Positions 1-5,008 of a DNA stretch of 5,008 bases are shown here, in pieces. Every line of letters begins with the position of its first letter. Positions within the stretch are counted from its first letter, which is position 1. The stretch lies in the NCBI GenBank assembly GCA_007119835.1, contig SKOX01000210.1:1-5008 (forward strand), given 5' to 3'. The translations under genes and the position numbers were made by a program. The notes under the pieces are model-generated. The model made no database searches and had not been told where the DNA came from. It saw nothing but the letters and a program-made list of their open reading frames with translations. This DNA comes from Paracoccaceae bacterium. Lineage in GTDB: Bacteria; Pseudomonadota; Alphaproteobacteria; Rhodobacterales; Rhodobacteraceae.

Positions 1-754
1 CCTGCTGGTAGTCGCCGCAGAGCACGTCGATGTGCGTCGCCATGTGGATCAGGTGCCCGGCATCGGGCACGAGGTTCGAGAGTCGGTCACCGTGGCGCAG
101 CGCGGCCTCGGGGTGCGGCGACATCTCCATGAGGTGGATGTACATGTGCAGGAGGCCCGGATGGTCCCAGGCGCCCGGCACCTCGCGGACCGCGCGCTCG
201 AGCACGTCCTTCGCCTCGAGCGTGTCGGCGCCCTCGGCAGGCTGCCCGCTCGGCAGGTCCCAGAGCTGCCACGGCGTGCGGTTCATCATCGCCTCGGCAA
301 ACAGCGTCGTCACGTCGAGATCGTCTGTATGCGCCCGCCACACCTCGCGCATCGCCGCGGCATAGGCGTCGTGGCAGGGCAGGAAGTCCTCCACGTCCGG
401 CTCGGGCGCGCGGTGCCGGACGGCTGCGATCAGCCCCCGCTCGGCCTCCGTGGCGCGGTCGGCCAGCCCTGCCGCCGCCTCGGCCGCGCCGCGGGCCACC
501 GCCATCGCCTCGGCCTTCTCCCCGGGCTCGTAGGTTTCCCATGGCCGGTTGTAGTTCGGCCCGGCGGCGTGAGCGATGCCCCACTGCGCCATCGCGCAGT
601 CCGGATCGGCATCGAGCGCCTTGCGGAAACAGTCGATCGCCGCCTCGTGGTTGAATCCGTAGAGCCAGACGAGGCCGCGGTCGAACCAGATCTGCGCCTG
701 ATCCGAGGTGGTGCTGATCGTCCGGCCGTAGGTGCCGAGATCGAAGTAGTCCAT
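1..754 (-). CDS. TPR-type protein, 3' end beyond the window
   Basis: The frame is open for 251 codons from ATG at 754 to the left edge, so the C-terminus is missing. Residues 27-60 read as a TPR-like helical pair (GLVWLYGFNHEAAIDCFRKA, then DPDCAMAQWGIA). Around 198-242 there is a His-rich stretch (HPGLLHMYIHLME, SPHPEAAL, HLIHMATHID). Both blocks match a family of bacterial proteins annotated only as tetratricopeptide-repeat proteins; I know of no assigned reaction. No signal peptide or membrane segment is visible, so it is probably cytoplasmic and may act as a protein-binding scaffold (inference). An in-frame GTG at 760 is an alternative start; an in-frame TGA at 778-780 excludes anything longer. 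Neither start has a good Shine-Dalgarno. The nearest perfect one (830-835) belongs to another frame. The gene is 180 bp downstream of the small secreted protein, with hairpins between, so it may be transcribed separately. Confidence 0.85.
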   Translation of the reverse strand, partial: MDYFDLGTYGRTISTTSDQAQIWFDRGLVWLYGFNHEAAIDCFRKALDADPDCAMAQWGIAHAAGPNYNRPWETYEPGEKAEAMAVARGAAEAAAGLADRATEAERGLIAAVRHRAPEPDVEDFLPCHDAYAAAMREVWRAHTDDLDVTTLFAEAMMNRTPWQLWDLPSGQPAEGADTLEAKDVLERAVREVPGAWDHPGLLHMYIHLMEMSPHPEAALRHGDRLSNLVPDAGHLIHMATHIDVLCGDYQQ

Positions 755-782
755 AGTCACCGCGTTGTTCCGCTTTCAGTGG

Positions 783-824
783 TCAGTGCGCCTCCGCAGC
801 CCGAAGCGATCGATGTCCTTTCAC
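783..824 (-). CDS. Possible 13-codon leader ORF
   Basis: A perfect AGGAGG lies at 835-830, five bases before GTG at 824-822. The GTG opens a 13-codon frame (V-K-G-H-R-S-L-R-A-A-E-A-H) closed by TGA at 785-783. The stop is 28 bases before the ATG of the TPR-type gene, whose own ribosome-binding site is poor. The ORF could be a leader peptide that couples translation to the next gene. It could equally be a chance Shine-Dalgarno in GC-rich DNA, or the trace of an older start for the TPR gene, although the two are now in different frames. No homology can be judged at this length. Confidence 0.2.
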   Translation of the reverse strand: MKGHRSLRAAEAH

Positions 825-858
825 GCCATCCTCCTGTCGAGCGTCTCCGGTGCCGAGG

Positions 859-889
859 ACGCTGGCGCGACGCGCGACCGAGCCAGCGT
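859..889 (-). terminator. Second hairpin of an intergenic pair
   Basis: Perfect 8-bp inverted arms (acgctggc at 859-866, gccagcgt at 882-889) enclose a 15-base loop. The hairpin lies 12 bases beyond a stronger one, downstream of the small secreted protein gene. No T-run follows on the minus strand, so it is not a classical intrinsic terminator. It could slow polymerase, protect the 3' end of the mRNA, or be fortuitous in GC-rich DNA. Confidence 0.35.
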
Positions 890-901
890 GTGGGCTCAGA
901 C

Positions 902-921
902 GGGGCGGCGCCTGCCGCCCC
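902..921 (-). terminator. GC-rich hairpin after the small secreted protein gene
   Basis: Perfect 8-bp arms (ggggcggc at 902-909, gccgcccc at 914-921) enclose a 4-base loop, 13 bases after the TGA of the gene at 935-1462. Stem strength and position fit a transcription terminator or 3'-end stabiliser. There is no U-tract after the stem on the minus strand (the next bases are GTCTGAG), so termination may be weak or need Rho. Confidence 0.5.
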
Positions 922-934
922 GCCCGGCCGACCG

Positions 935-1462
935 TCACTCGGTCGGGATCATCAGGTGCGCATAGGGCGTGTCGCGCCACATGACGTAAGGCTGGCTCGG
1001 ATCGGGCTCGACGGGATAATACTCGAACATCTCCGGCGCGCCGAAGATCATCACGTGCGGGCCGGTCTGGACCCACTCGTTGTCCTCGGTCGGCCCCTCG
1101 GCGTAGGGGTCGATGTTGCTCGCCCCCTCGTCGCCGAGCAGCATGTAGGCAAAGCCTGGAGCCTCCGGCGGCTCGCCCTGGGTCATGTAGGCCTGCATCC
1201 ACGCGAGGCCCGGCTCGTCGACGCACATCGGGTCGGTGCCGGGATACATGCAGGTCCACTGGTTGGTGCCCTCGCGCACCGTCTGCATCTCGCCGTCTTC
1301 GGTGATGTGCACGAGCGTCGCGTTTTCGAGCACCGCTGGCGGCGCCACCCCCTCGAGGCGCTGCATCAGCTCTTCCGCGGTCACGTCGGCCGCGTTCGCC
1401 GCGCCCGTGGCGACCAGGAGCAGGAAGGGTCCGGCAGTCGCGAGCAAGCTCTTGCGCTTCAT
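935..1462 (-). CDS. Small secreted protein, conserved, function unknown
   Basis: The protein is 175 residues from ATG at 1462, chosen because GGAGAA sits six bases upstream and because this start puts a signal peptide at the N-terminus. A longer frame up to 1510 has no such support. Residues 1-24 are a Sec-type signal (MKRK, a hydrophobic core, then ANA before Ala25), so the mature protein should be periplasmic or extracellular. The mature part has recognisable conserved blocks: VREGTNQWTC (63-71), DPMC (77-80), GLAWMQAYM (85-93), GFAYMLLGDEGASNIDPY (103-120), TGPHVMIF (133-140) and PYVMW, then TPYAHLMIP (159-173). I recognise this pattern from proteins annotated as hypothetical in proteobacteria, and know of no function. 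Cys71 and Cys80 could form a disulfide. There is no enzyme motif I can name. It probably has its own promoter at 1561-1590 and a hairpin after its stop. Confidence 0.85.
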   Translation of the reverse strand: MKRKSLLATAGPFLLLVATGAANAADVTAEELMQRLEGVAPPAVLENATLVHITEDGEMQTVREGTNQWTCMYPGTDPMCVDEPGLAWMQAYMTQGEPPEAPGFAYMLLGDEGASNIDPYAEGPTEDNEWVQTGPHVMIFGAPEMFEYYPVEPDPSQPYVMWRDTPYAHLMIPTE

Positions 1463-1560
1463 GGCTGGTTCTCCATGTGGGTCCACGCCATCGCCGCCGC
1501 GCAGCCGCACGACGGCGGCAGCGTCGACAGTCTATCCATGAGCCAGGATGATGGCCACAG

Positions 1561-1590
1561 CTTTTAGACTTGTTTTAGACTTGCTGTCAG
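1561..1590 (-). promoter_or_regulatory. Candidate sigma-70-type promoter of the small secreted protein gene
   Basis: On the minus strand, CTGACA (1590-1585, five of six matches to TTGACA) is followed after 18 bases by TAAAAG (1566-1561, four of six matches to TATAAT). This predicts a transcript start near 1554 and a leader of about 90 bases before the ATG at 1462. The stretch is clearly AT-richer than its surroundings. The spacer and -10 are made of an 11-bp direct repeat. The call rests on motif match and position only. Confidence 0.4.
1562..1583. repeat. Two perfect tandem copies of an 11-bp unit
   Basis: ttttagacttg occurs at 1562-1572 and again immediately at 1573-1583. One helical turn is about 10.5 bp, so the copies lie on nearly the same face of the DNA, an arrangement common for cooperatively binding regulators. 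The repeat overlaps the proposed -10 and spacer, where a bound protein would block polymerase. It may also be a simple slippage duplication. Confidence 0.6.
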
Positions 1591-1902
1591 GCGCAGCGCA
1601 CGCGCTTCTTCGACTGGGTAGGCACACCTGACACCGCCGCACCCAAACCTTGCAGCGCCTTGGCCGGAGGTCTCGCAGCTACCGACCGGCTACGCTGTCG
1701 GTCGCTCCGCCCTCTGGCGCGTCATCGGCGTCTTCTGCAATCCTGAGGCGTCCGGAAGTTGAGCCGACGCCGGCAGCGGGGTCGCAGTGACCGTTCTCAA
1801 GCGGCCGCGGTGCACGAAGGTAGACCGCCAAGTTCCGAGCTGATCGCTCGCGCCGCTGCCGCCTGTCCGCACCTCGCCGCCGATGGCGCGCCTTTTAGCC
1901 GG

Positions 1903-2892
1903 CTAAGGCTCCCAGCGCCATTTCTCCGGGATCCAGCGGAAGGCGTCGCCCTGCCGCGCGATGTGGCCGAAGCCCGGCCAGGGCATGTGGAAGCCGAAGA
2001 CCCGCACGCGCTCGCCCGCCGCCTGCTCCAGAAAGGCCAGCCTCGACGCGACGGCCTCGTCGGGATCCCAGTCGAGGCCGAACCGCCATCGCGGCCGCTC
2101 AAGCGAGAAGAAGGGCTCCACCACCGCGTCGCCGGTGCTCATCAGCACCTCGCCCTCGCTCTCCAGGAGCAGCGAGGCGTGGCCCGGCGTGTGCCCGGGC
2201 GTCGGCATGAAACGCACGCCGGGCACCGCCTCGCCCGAAGCCTCGACCGGGCGCAGCCGGTCGTCGAGCCGCCGCAGATGGGCATAAGTCCCCTCTGCCA
2301 CCGCGCGGAACAGCTCCCCCTCCAGGCGGTCGGCGAGATCCGCATCGTACCAGTGGTCGAGATCCCGCACCGGCACGACGATCTCGGCATTCTCGAAGAC
2401 CGGCGCCGCATTTGCCGCATCCGTCGCCCCCCACAGGTGGTCGGGATGGAGATGCGTCACCACCACCGCGTCGATGCTCTCGGGTTCGATCCCGGCCGCG
2501 ACCATGTTGATCGGCAGCCGCCCGGCCGTGGGATCGAACTTGCCTGCGCAGCCCGTGTCGATCAGCACGCGCCGCCCGTTCAGATCCACCACCATTGCGT
2601 TCAGCTGCAGCGGCACACTGTCCTGCGGCTGGTAGCGTGCCGCGAGGAAGTCCTGCCGCTCCGCCTCCGGCACCTCCGGCAGGACCAGCGGGGGCGGAAA
2701 CCCGATCGTGCCGTCGCTGACGATGGTGATCTCCGCCCCGCCAAGCCGCGTGCGGTAGAAGGGTGGGTTTCCGCCCGCCCGGACTTCCTCCGGCGTCACC
2801 GCGCTCTCCGACGCCAAGGCGCCGCCCGCGCCGGCGGCGGCGAGACCCGCCGCACCCGTTCCGAGAAGATGTCTGCGGGTTAATTTGCTCAT
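1903..2892 (-). CDS. Tat-exported MBL-fold hydrolase, methyl parathion hydrolase-like
   Basis: The protein is 329 residues and complete. The ATG at 2892 follows a strong GAGGAGG. Residues 1-28 are a twin-arginine signal (TRRHLL, an Ala/Gly-rich core, ALA before Ser29), predicting export of a folded, metal-loaded enzyme to the periplasm. The metallo-beta-lactamase fold shows HLHPDH at 147-152, the third histidine in TPGHTPGH (H234), the bridging aspartate in STGDAV (D255) and a late histidine in FGFHMPWPGFGHI (H302). All dinuclear zinc ligands are therefore present. The block layout and the ending (PWPGFGHI, then FRWIP) resemble methyl parathion hydrolase and related quorum-quenching lactonase-type enzymes. 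Likely substrates are phosphotriesters, lactones or other esters; the sequence alone does not decide. The gene stands alone, just downstream of an integrase remnant, so its native upstream region may have been altered. No clear promoter was found in 2893-3023. Confidence 0.93.
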   Translation of the reverse strand: MSKLTRRHLLGTGAAGLAAAGAGGALASESAVTPEEVRAGGNPPFYRTRLGGAEITIVSDGTIGFPPPLVLPEVPEAERQDFLAARYQPQDSVPLQLNAMVVDLNGRRVLIDTGCAGKFDPTAGRLPINMVAAGIEPESIDAVVVTHLHPDHLWGATDAANAAPVFENAEIVVPVRDLDHWYDADLADRLEGELFRAVAEGTYAHLRRLDDRLRPVEASGEAVPGVRFMPTPGHTPGHASLLLESEGEVLMSTGDAVVEPFFSLERPRWRFGLDWDPDEAVASRLAFLEQAAGERVRVFGFHMPWPGFGHIARQGDAFRWIPEKWRWEP

Positions 2893-3023
2893 GTCTCCTC
2901 CTCGCGTCTGCGCCGCTTCGCGACTTTAGGCGCGGTTAGCGTTGCCATGCTTGGGGGACTCGTGGAGATCGCGTGGAGGAAGCTCCGAGAGGAGCGTGCT
3001 ACCGCGCCGCGGTGCCTGCACCC

Positions 3024-3137
3024 GACGCGCCGGACGTAGTACTTCTGCGTCTTCTCGCCGATGCCGCGCACGCGCATGTCCTCGATCATGCGCTCGTGCA
3101 GCGCGCCCACGGGCAGATGCGTCTCTCGGTGATCATC
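3024..3137 (-). pseudogene. N-terminal remnant of a tyrosine recombinase (IS91-associated type)
   Basis: About 38 codons read as the start of the SAM-like, core-binding N-terminal domain of a site-specific integrase: HRETHLPVGALHERMIEDM, then RVRGIGEKTQKYYVRRV. The pattern (L-x-x-R-M-I-E-D-M-x-x-R-G, then K-T-Q-x-x-Y-x-R-x-V) is typical of the integrases that accompany IS91-family elements. After the last Val the frame passes into unrelated sequence, so the rest of the DNA-binding part and the whole catalytic domain (Arg, His and Tyr residues) are missing. No start codon sits in frame right before it: an ATG at 3136-3134 is in another frame. Flanks 3138-3292 and 2893-3023 hold nothing else I recognise and may be element debris. 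Family assignment is from memory of related proteins; the truncation itself is visible. Confidence 0.65.
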
Positions 3138-3292
3138 GGGGTTCTTCTCGGACTGAAATTTGCAGAACCTTCCATCCTCGCGGACAACCCGCTCGATCGG
3201 CACGCCATCGTCACCGAACCCGACGCCTCGCCATGACCCCGCCGCTCGGCCCGTCCAGCGCGAGCAGGTCGGCTTCTGCACAAGATCTGGCA

Positions 3293-4125
3293 TCACCGAC
3301 GCTGAGAAGCTTCAGGTGTCCTGCGGACTCCGCTCGCGACGAGCGCCGGGAAGGGGACCGAGACCTGCCTCCCGTCCGAGAAAGCTGCGAGCTTGTCCAC
3401 AAGCGTCCGTTCGATCGCTGCGCGCGCTTCGGGCGTCTGCCGATCGAGCAGCATCGTGGTGCGGACGAAGGTGTTCCTGAGGAAGTCGGGGAGATCCTCC
3501 AGCACGAACTCCAGCTTGACCGGGACATCTGCGCACCGGATGTCGGTGAGCCGGCGGCTCGCAGTGTGCGCGCGCACTCCGCCTCGTCCGAGAAGCGGAA
3601 CATCGGCGGCGCCGGCGGCAGGTCGACGTCCAGCGTGCCGCTCTCGCTCACCGCATCCATGACGATGCGAAAAAAGGGGGACACCTCCGGGCCTCTCCAG
3701 GCGGTGAAGGCGTAGCGCCCACCGGATTTGAGAACCCGAGCAGCCTCGGCGATCGCCCGGTCGGGATCCGCCACGTGGAGGATGCCGAAATTGCACACGA
3801 CCCGGTCGAACGAGGCATCCTCGAATACGAGCGCCTCGGCGTCGCCGGCGCAGACAGCCGCGCCCGGACACCTGGCTCGCGCGACCTCAACCATATCGTC
3901 GGAGAAGTCGACAGCGGTGACGCTCGCGCCCAGACGCGCCGCCTCGGCGGCGGCCGCTCCCGTGCCGCAACCGCCGTCGAGCACTGCATGGCTCCCGGCG
4001 ACCTCACCCTCGTGGAGAAGGGGAGCGATCGCCTGCCGGCAAAGGGTGCCGGTATAATCGTTATAGATGGCCGCCCGCTCGCTCCAGCCGCTGCGCTCCA
4101 TCGCCTTGAAATCCGCCTGCACCAC
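3293..4125 (-). pseudogene. Class I SAM-dependent methyltransferase, broken by a frameshift
   Basis: I choose GTG at 4125 because AAGGAGG lies seven bases upstream; a TTG at 4185 in the same frame has no such support. A second GTG follows at once. Residues 1-192 form a Rossmann-type methyltransferase: VLDGGCGTG (48-56, the SAM-binding loop), VTAVDFSDDMVEVAR (69-83), GDAEAL (94-99), FDRVVCNFGILHV (106-118), ARVLKSGGRYAF (129-140). After LRAAG the frame runs into Ser/Arg-rich nonsense, while the expected C-terminal half (LTDIRCADVPVKLEFVLEDL, LRNTFVRTTMLL, VSVPFPALV) continues in the next frame to TGA at 3293. Joined, this gives about 277 residues, normal for the family. A single missing base near 3550-3551, in the Gly codon after GCC GCC, explains it. 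Either the gene is dead or the read has an error. The last dozen or so codons may also be foreign, since the integrase scar begins 155 bases further on. The substrate is unknown. Confidence 0.85.
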
Positions 4126-4258
4126 TTGTCCGCCTCCTTCCTGATCTCCGTGTGGGTGAGCTCGCCTCCAGTTAGCGATCTTCAACTGGTGAGCTTGGCA
4201 GCTCGTGCTCGGTAAGGCCGTCGATTCAGCGCCCGCAGGTCACCCCACGCCCCGGGGT

Positions 4259-5008
4259 TCAGTCGACGGGAGCGCTCTCCTGTGCCGCCTCGATGTACGC
4301 CTCGGCATCCTCTGGCAGGATGTATCGTTGCTCGGCGAGGGTGCGGGCGGCTGCAGTCACGCGATCTATGTAGGCCTGCCTGCTCGGGTAGAGCTTCGCG
4401 AGCCGCTCCTGCGGGAAAGACTCGAAGGACCCGGCGATCGCGAAATACGGGTTCTCGTCGGCCCAATCGAGCGCGAAACCGGTGTAGCGGCCTCGCGGCG
4501 CTCCCGCCTCGCCGTCCTCGGACAGCATGTGCGGAAGCCGCAGGCCGCCGAGCGCATTGCCGTCGGGATCGGTTCTGGCGAGCCGGACGGGAGCGCCCAT
4601 GACCTCGGCCACCTCCTCGTCGCCGAGCTCCATCTCCACGCTTGGCGGTGGCTCCTCCCCGTCGAGCCAGCGTTTCAGGTTGACCAGCGCCGCGCGGAAG
4701 ACCGGCGCGAAGTCGACCGGATTCTGCTCGGGCAGGCCCGCCTCGCGGAAGTCGGCCGCTGGAACCGGGATGTGGGACACGCCGGCGATCTCGATGTAGC
4801 GGTAGTCCGGATGCTCGGCGCGCTCCAAGTGGGCGCCCCATTCGACGTCTGTCTGCGGGATGAGCGCGATGACCTTGGCCCCGTCGACCGCCGGCCCTTC
4901 GCATGGCACCCAATCGCCGTCGGCGAGTTGGAGACAGAGGCCGGCGGCGCCCGCGACCAGCCCGCCATCGAAGGTGGGCTCGCCGTCCTCGGTGTTCCGC
5001 CCCTGGAA
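4259..5008 (-). CDS. Alpha/beta-hydrolase domain protein, C-terminal part
   Basis: The frame is open from the right edge (base 5008, in phase) to TGA at 4261-4259, giving 249 residues; the N-terminus lies outside. A GTG at 4909 is internal, because the coding frame continues above it. Visible blocks are VIALIPQTDVEW, then DYRYIEIAGVSHIP, which should carry the acidic residue and the catalytic histidine of the triad. Next come DPDGNALGGLRLPHM and GRYTGFALDW, then a helical tail (PSRQAYIDRV, LPEDAEAYIEAA). This order matches the Abhydrolase_10 type (alpha/beta hydrolase domain-containing proteins), usually larger esterase-like enzymes of unknown substrate. The serine nucleophile would be upstream of the window and cannot be checked. 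The stop is 133 bp before the methyltransferase start. A shared transcript is possible but unproven. Confidence 0.85.
   Translation of the reverse strand, partial: FQGRNTEDGEPTFDGGLVAGAAGLCLQLADGDWVPCEGPAVDGAKVIALIPQTDVEWGAHLERAEHPDYRYIEIAGVSHIPVPAADFREAGLPEQNPVDFAPVFRAALVNLKRWLDGEEPPPSVEMELGDEEVAEVMGAPVRLARTDPDGNALGGLRLPHMLSEDGEAGAPRGRYTGFALDWADENPYFAIAGSFESFPQERLAKLYPSRQAYIDRVTAAARTLAEQRYILPEDAEAYIEAAQESAPVD

Larger units (their letters stand above)
1463..1902. other. 440-bp gap between two genes; mostly nothing recognised
   Basis: The right part (about 1634-1902) is the 3' flank of the metallo-hydrolase gene and the left part is the upstream region of the small secreted protein gene. The only structured stretch is the promoter and repeat at 1561-1590. 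A 60-codon frame on the minus strand (1690-1872) has no recognisable domain and a composition rich in Arg, Thr, Ala and Pro, and I do not call it a gene. A short inverted repeat, accgac/gtcggt (1681-1686 and 1697-1702), could form a weak hairpin. No tRNA fold or insertion-sequence end was seen. Confidence 0.6.

Noticed and set aside
32..1567. A 511-codon open frame on the plus strand
   Set aside because: It lies opposite two well-supported minus-strand genes and the gap between them, and has the Arg/His/Val-rich composition typical of antisense frames in GC-rich DNA. No domain is recognisable.
1585..1633. Inverted repeat tgtcagg/cctgaca (1585-1591 and 1627-1633), with half-sites faintly like lux boxes
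   Set aside because: The 7-bp arms are 35 bp apart, do not extend, and one overlaps the proposed -35. No LuxR-type gene is in the window.
1759..2883. A 374-codon open frame on the plus strand
   Set aside because: It is antisense to the metallo-hydrolase, which has a Tat signal and complete metal-binding motifs. The plus-strand product has no recognisable family.
2889..3296. The 135-codon minus-strand frame as an intact gene
   Set aside because: Only about 38 internal codons look like an integrase. The N-terminal and C-terminal parts are unrelated low-complexity sequence, so a truncated remnant is the better call.
2942..3715. A 257-codon open frame on the plus strand
   Set aside because: It covers the integrase remnant and the methyltransferase tail from the opposite strand, and is Arg/Ser-rich with no motif.
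4191..4204. Small hairpin gagct/agctc between the hydrolase and the methyltransferase
   Set aside because: A 5-bp stem, no T-run, 55 bases after the stop: too weak to call a terminator.
4182..4913. Second long minus-strand frame overlapping the alpha/beta-hydrolase
   Set aside because: It is Arg/Gly/Ala-rich, without motifs, and out of frame with the clearly recognisable hydrolase blocks.

Overview
The window is high-GC DNA, and every gene I can support lies on the minus strand. The GC content, codon choice, GTG starts, a Tat-exported enzyme and an integrase remnant of the kind linked to IS91 elements all suggest a high-GC alphaproteobacterium, perhaps Rhodobacterales. That placement is an inference from style and family resemblance; there is no rRNA or marker gene to confirm it.

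In the direction of transcription (right to left) the layout is as follows. (1) 5008-4259: the C-terminal part of an alpha/beta-hydrolase-domain protein, whose start lies beyond the right edge. (2) 4125-3293: a class I SAM-dependent methyltransferase, broken by an apparent one-base deletion near 3550. (3) 3137-3024: about 38 codons from the N-terminus of a tyrosine recombinase/integrase, with no catalytic domain. (4) 2892-1903: an intact Tat-secreted metallo-beta-lactamase-fold hydrolase resembling methyl parathion hydrolase. (5) 1902-1463: a 440-bp gap holding a candidate promoter with an 11-bp tandem repeat. (6) 1462-935: a small secreted protein of a conserved but uncharacterised kind. (7) 934-755: two strong hairpins and a possible 13-codon leader ORF. 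(8) 754-1: a TPR-type protein that runs off the left edge without a stop.

The genes are separated by 130-440 bp, have their own ribosome-binding sites, and do not look like one tight operon. No single pathway links them. The set (two hydrolases, a broken methyltransferase, an exported orphan and a TPR protein around an integrase scar) looks like an accessory region being remodelled. I found no CRISPR array, tRNA, rRNA or complete mobile element, and no convincing new multi-gene system. The points most worth a second look are the frameshifted methyltransferase beside the integrase scar, the exported hydrolase just downstream of the scar, and the repeat-containing promoter of the small secreted protein.
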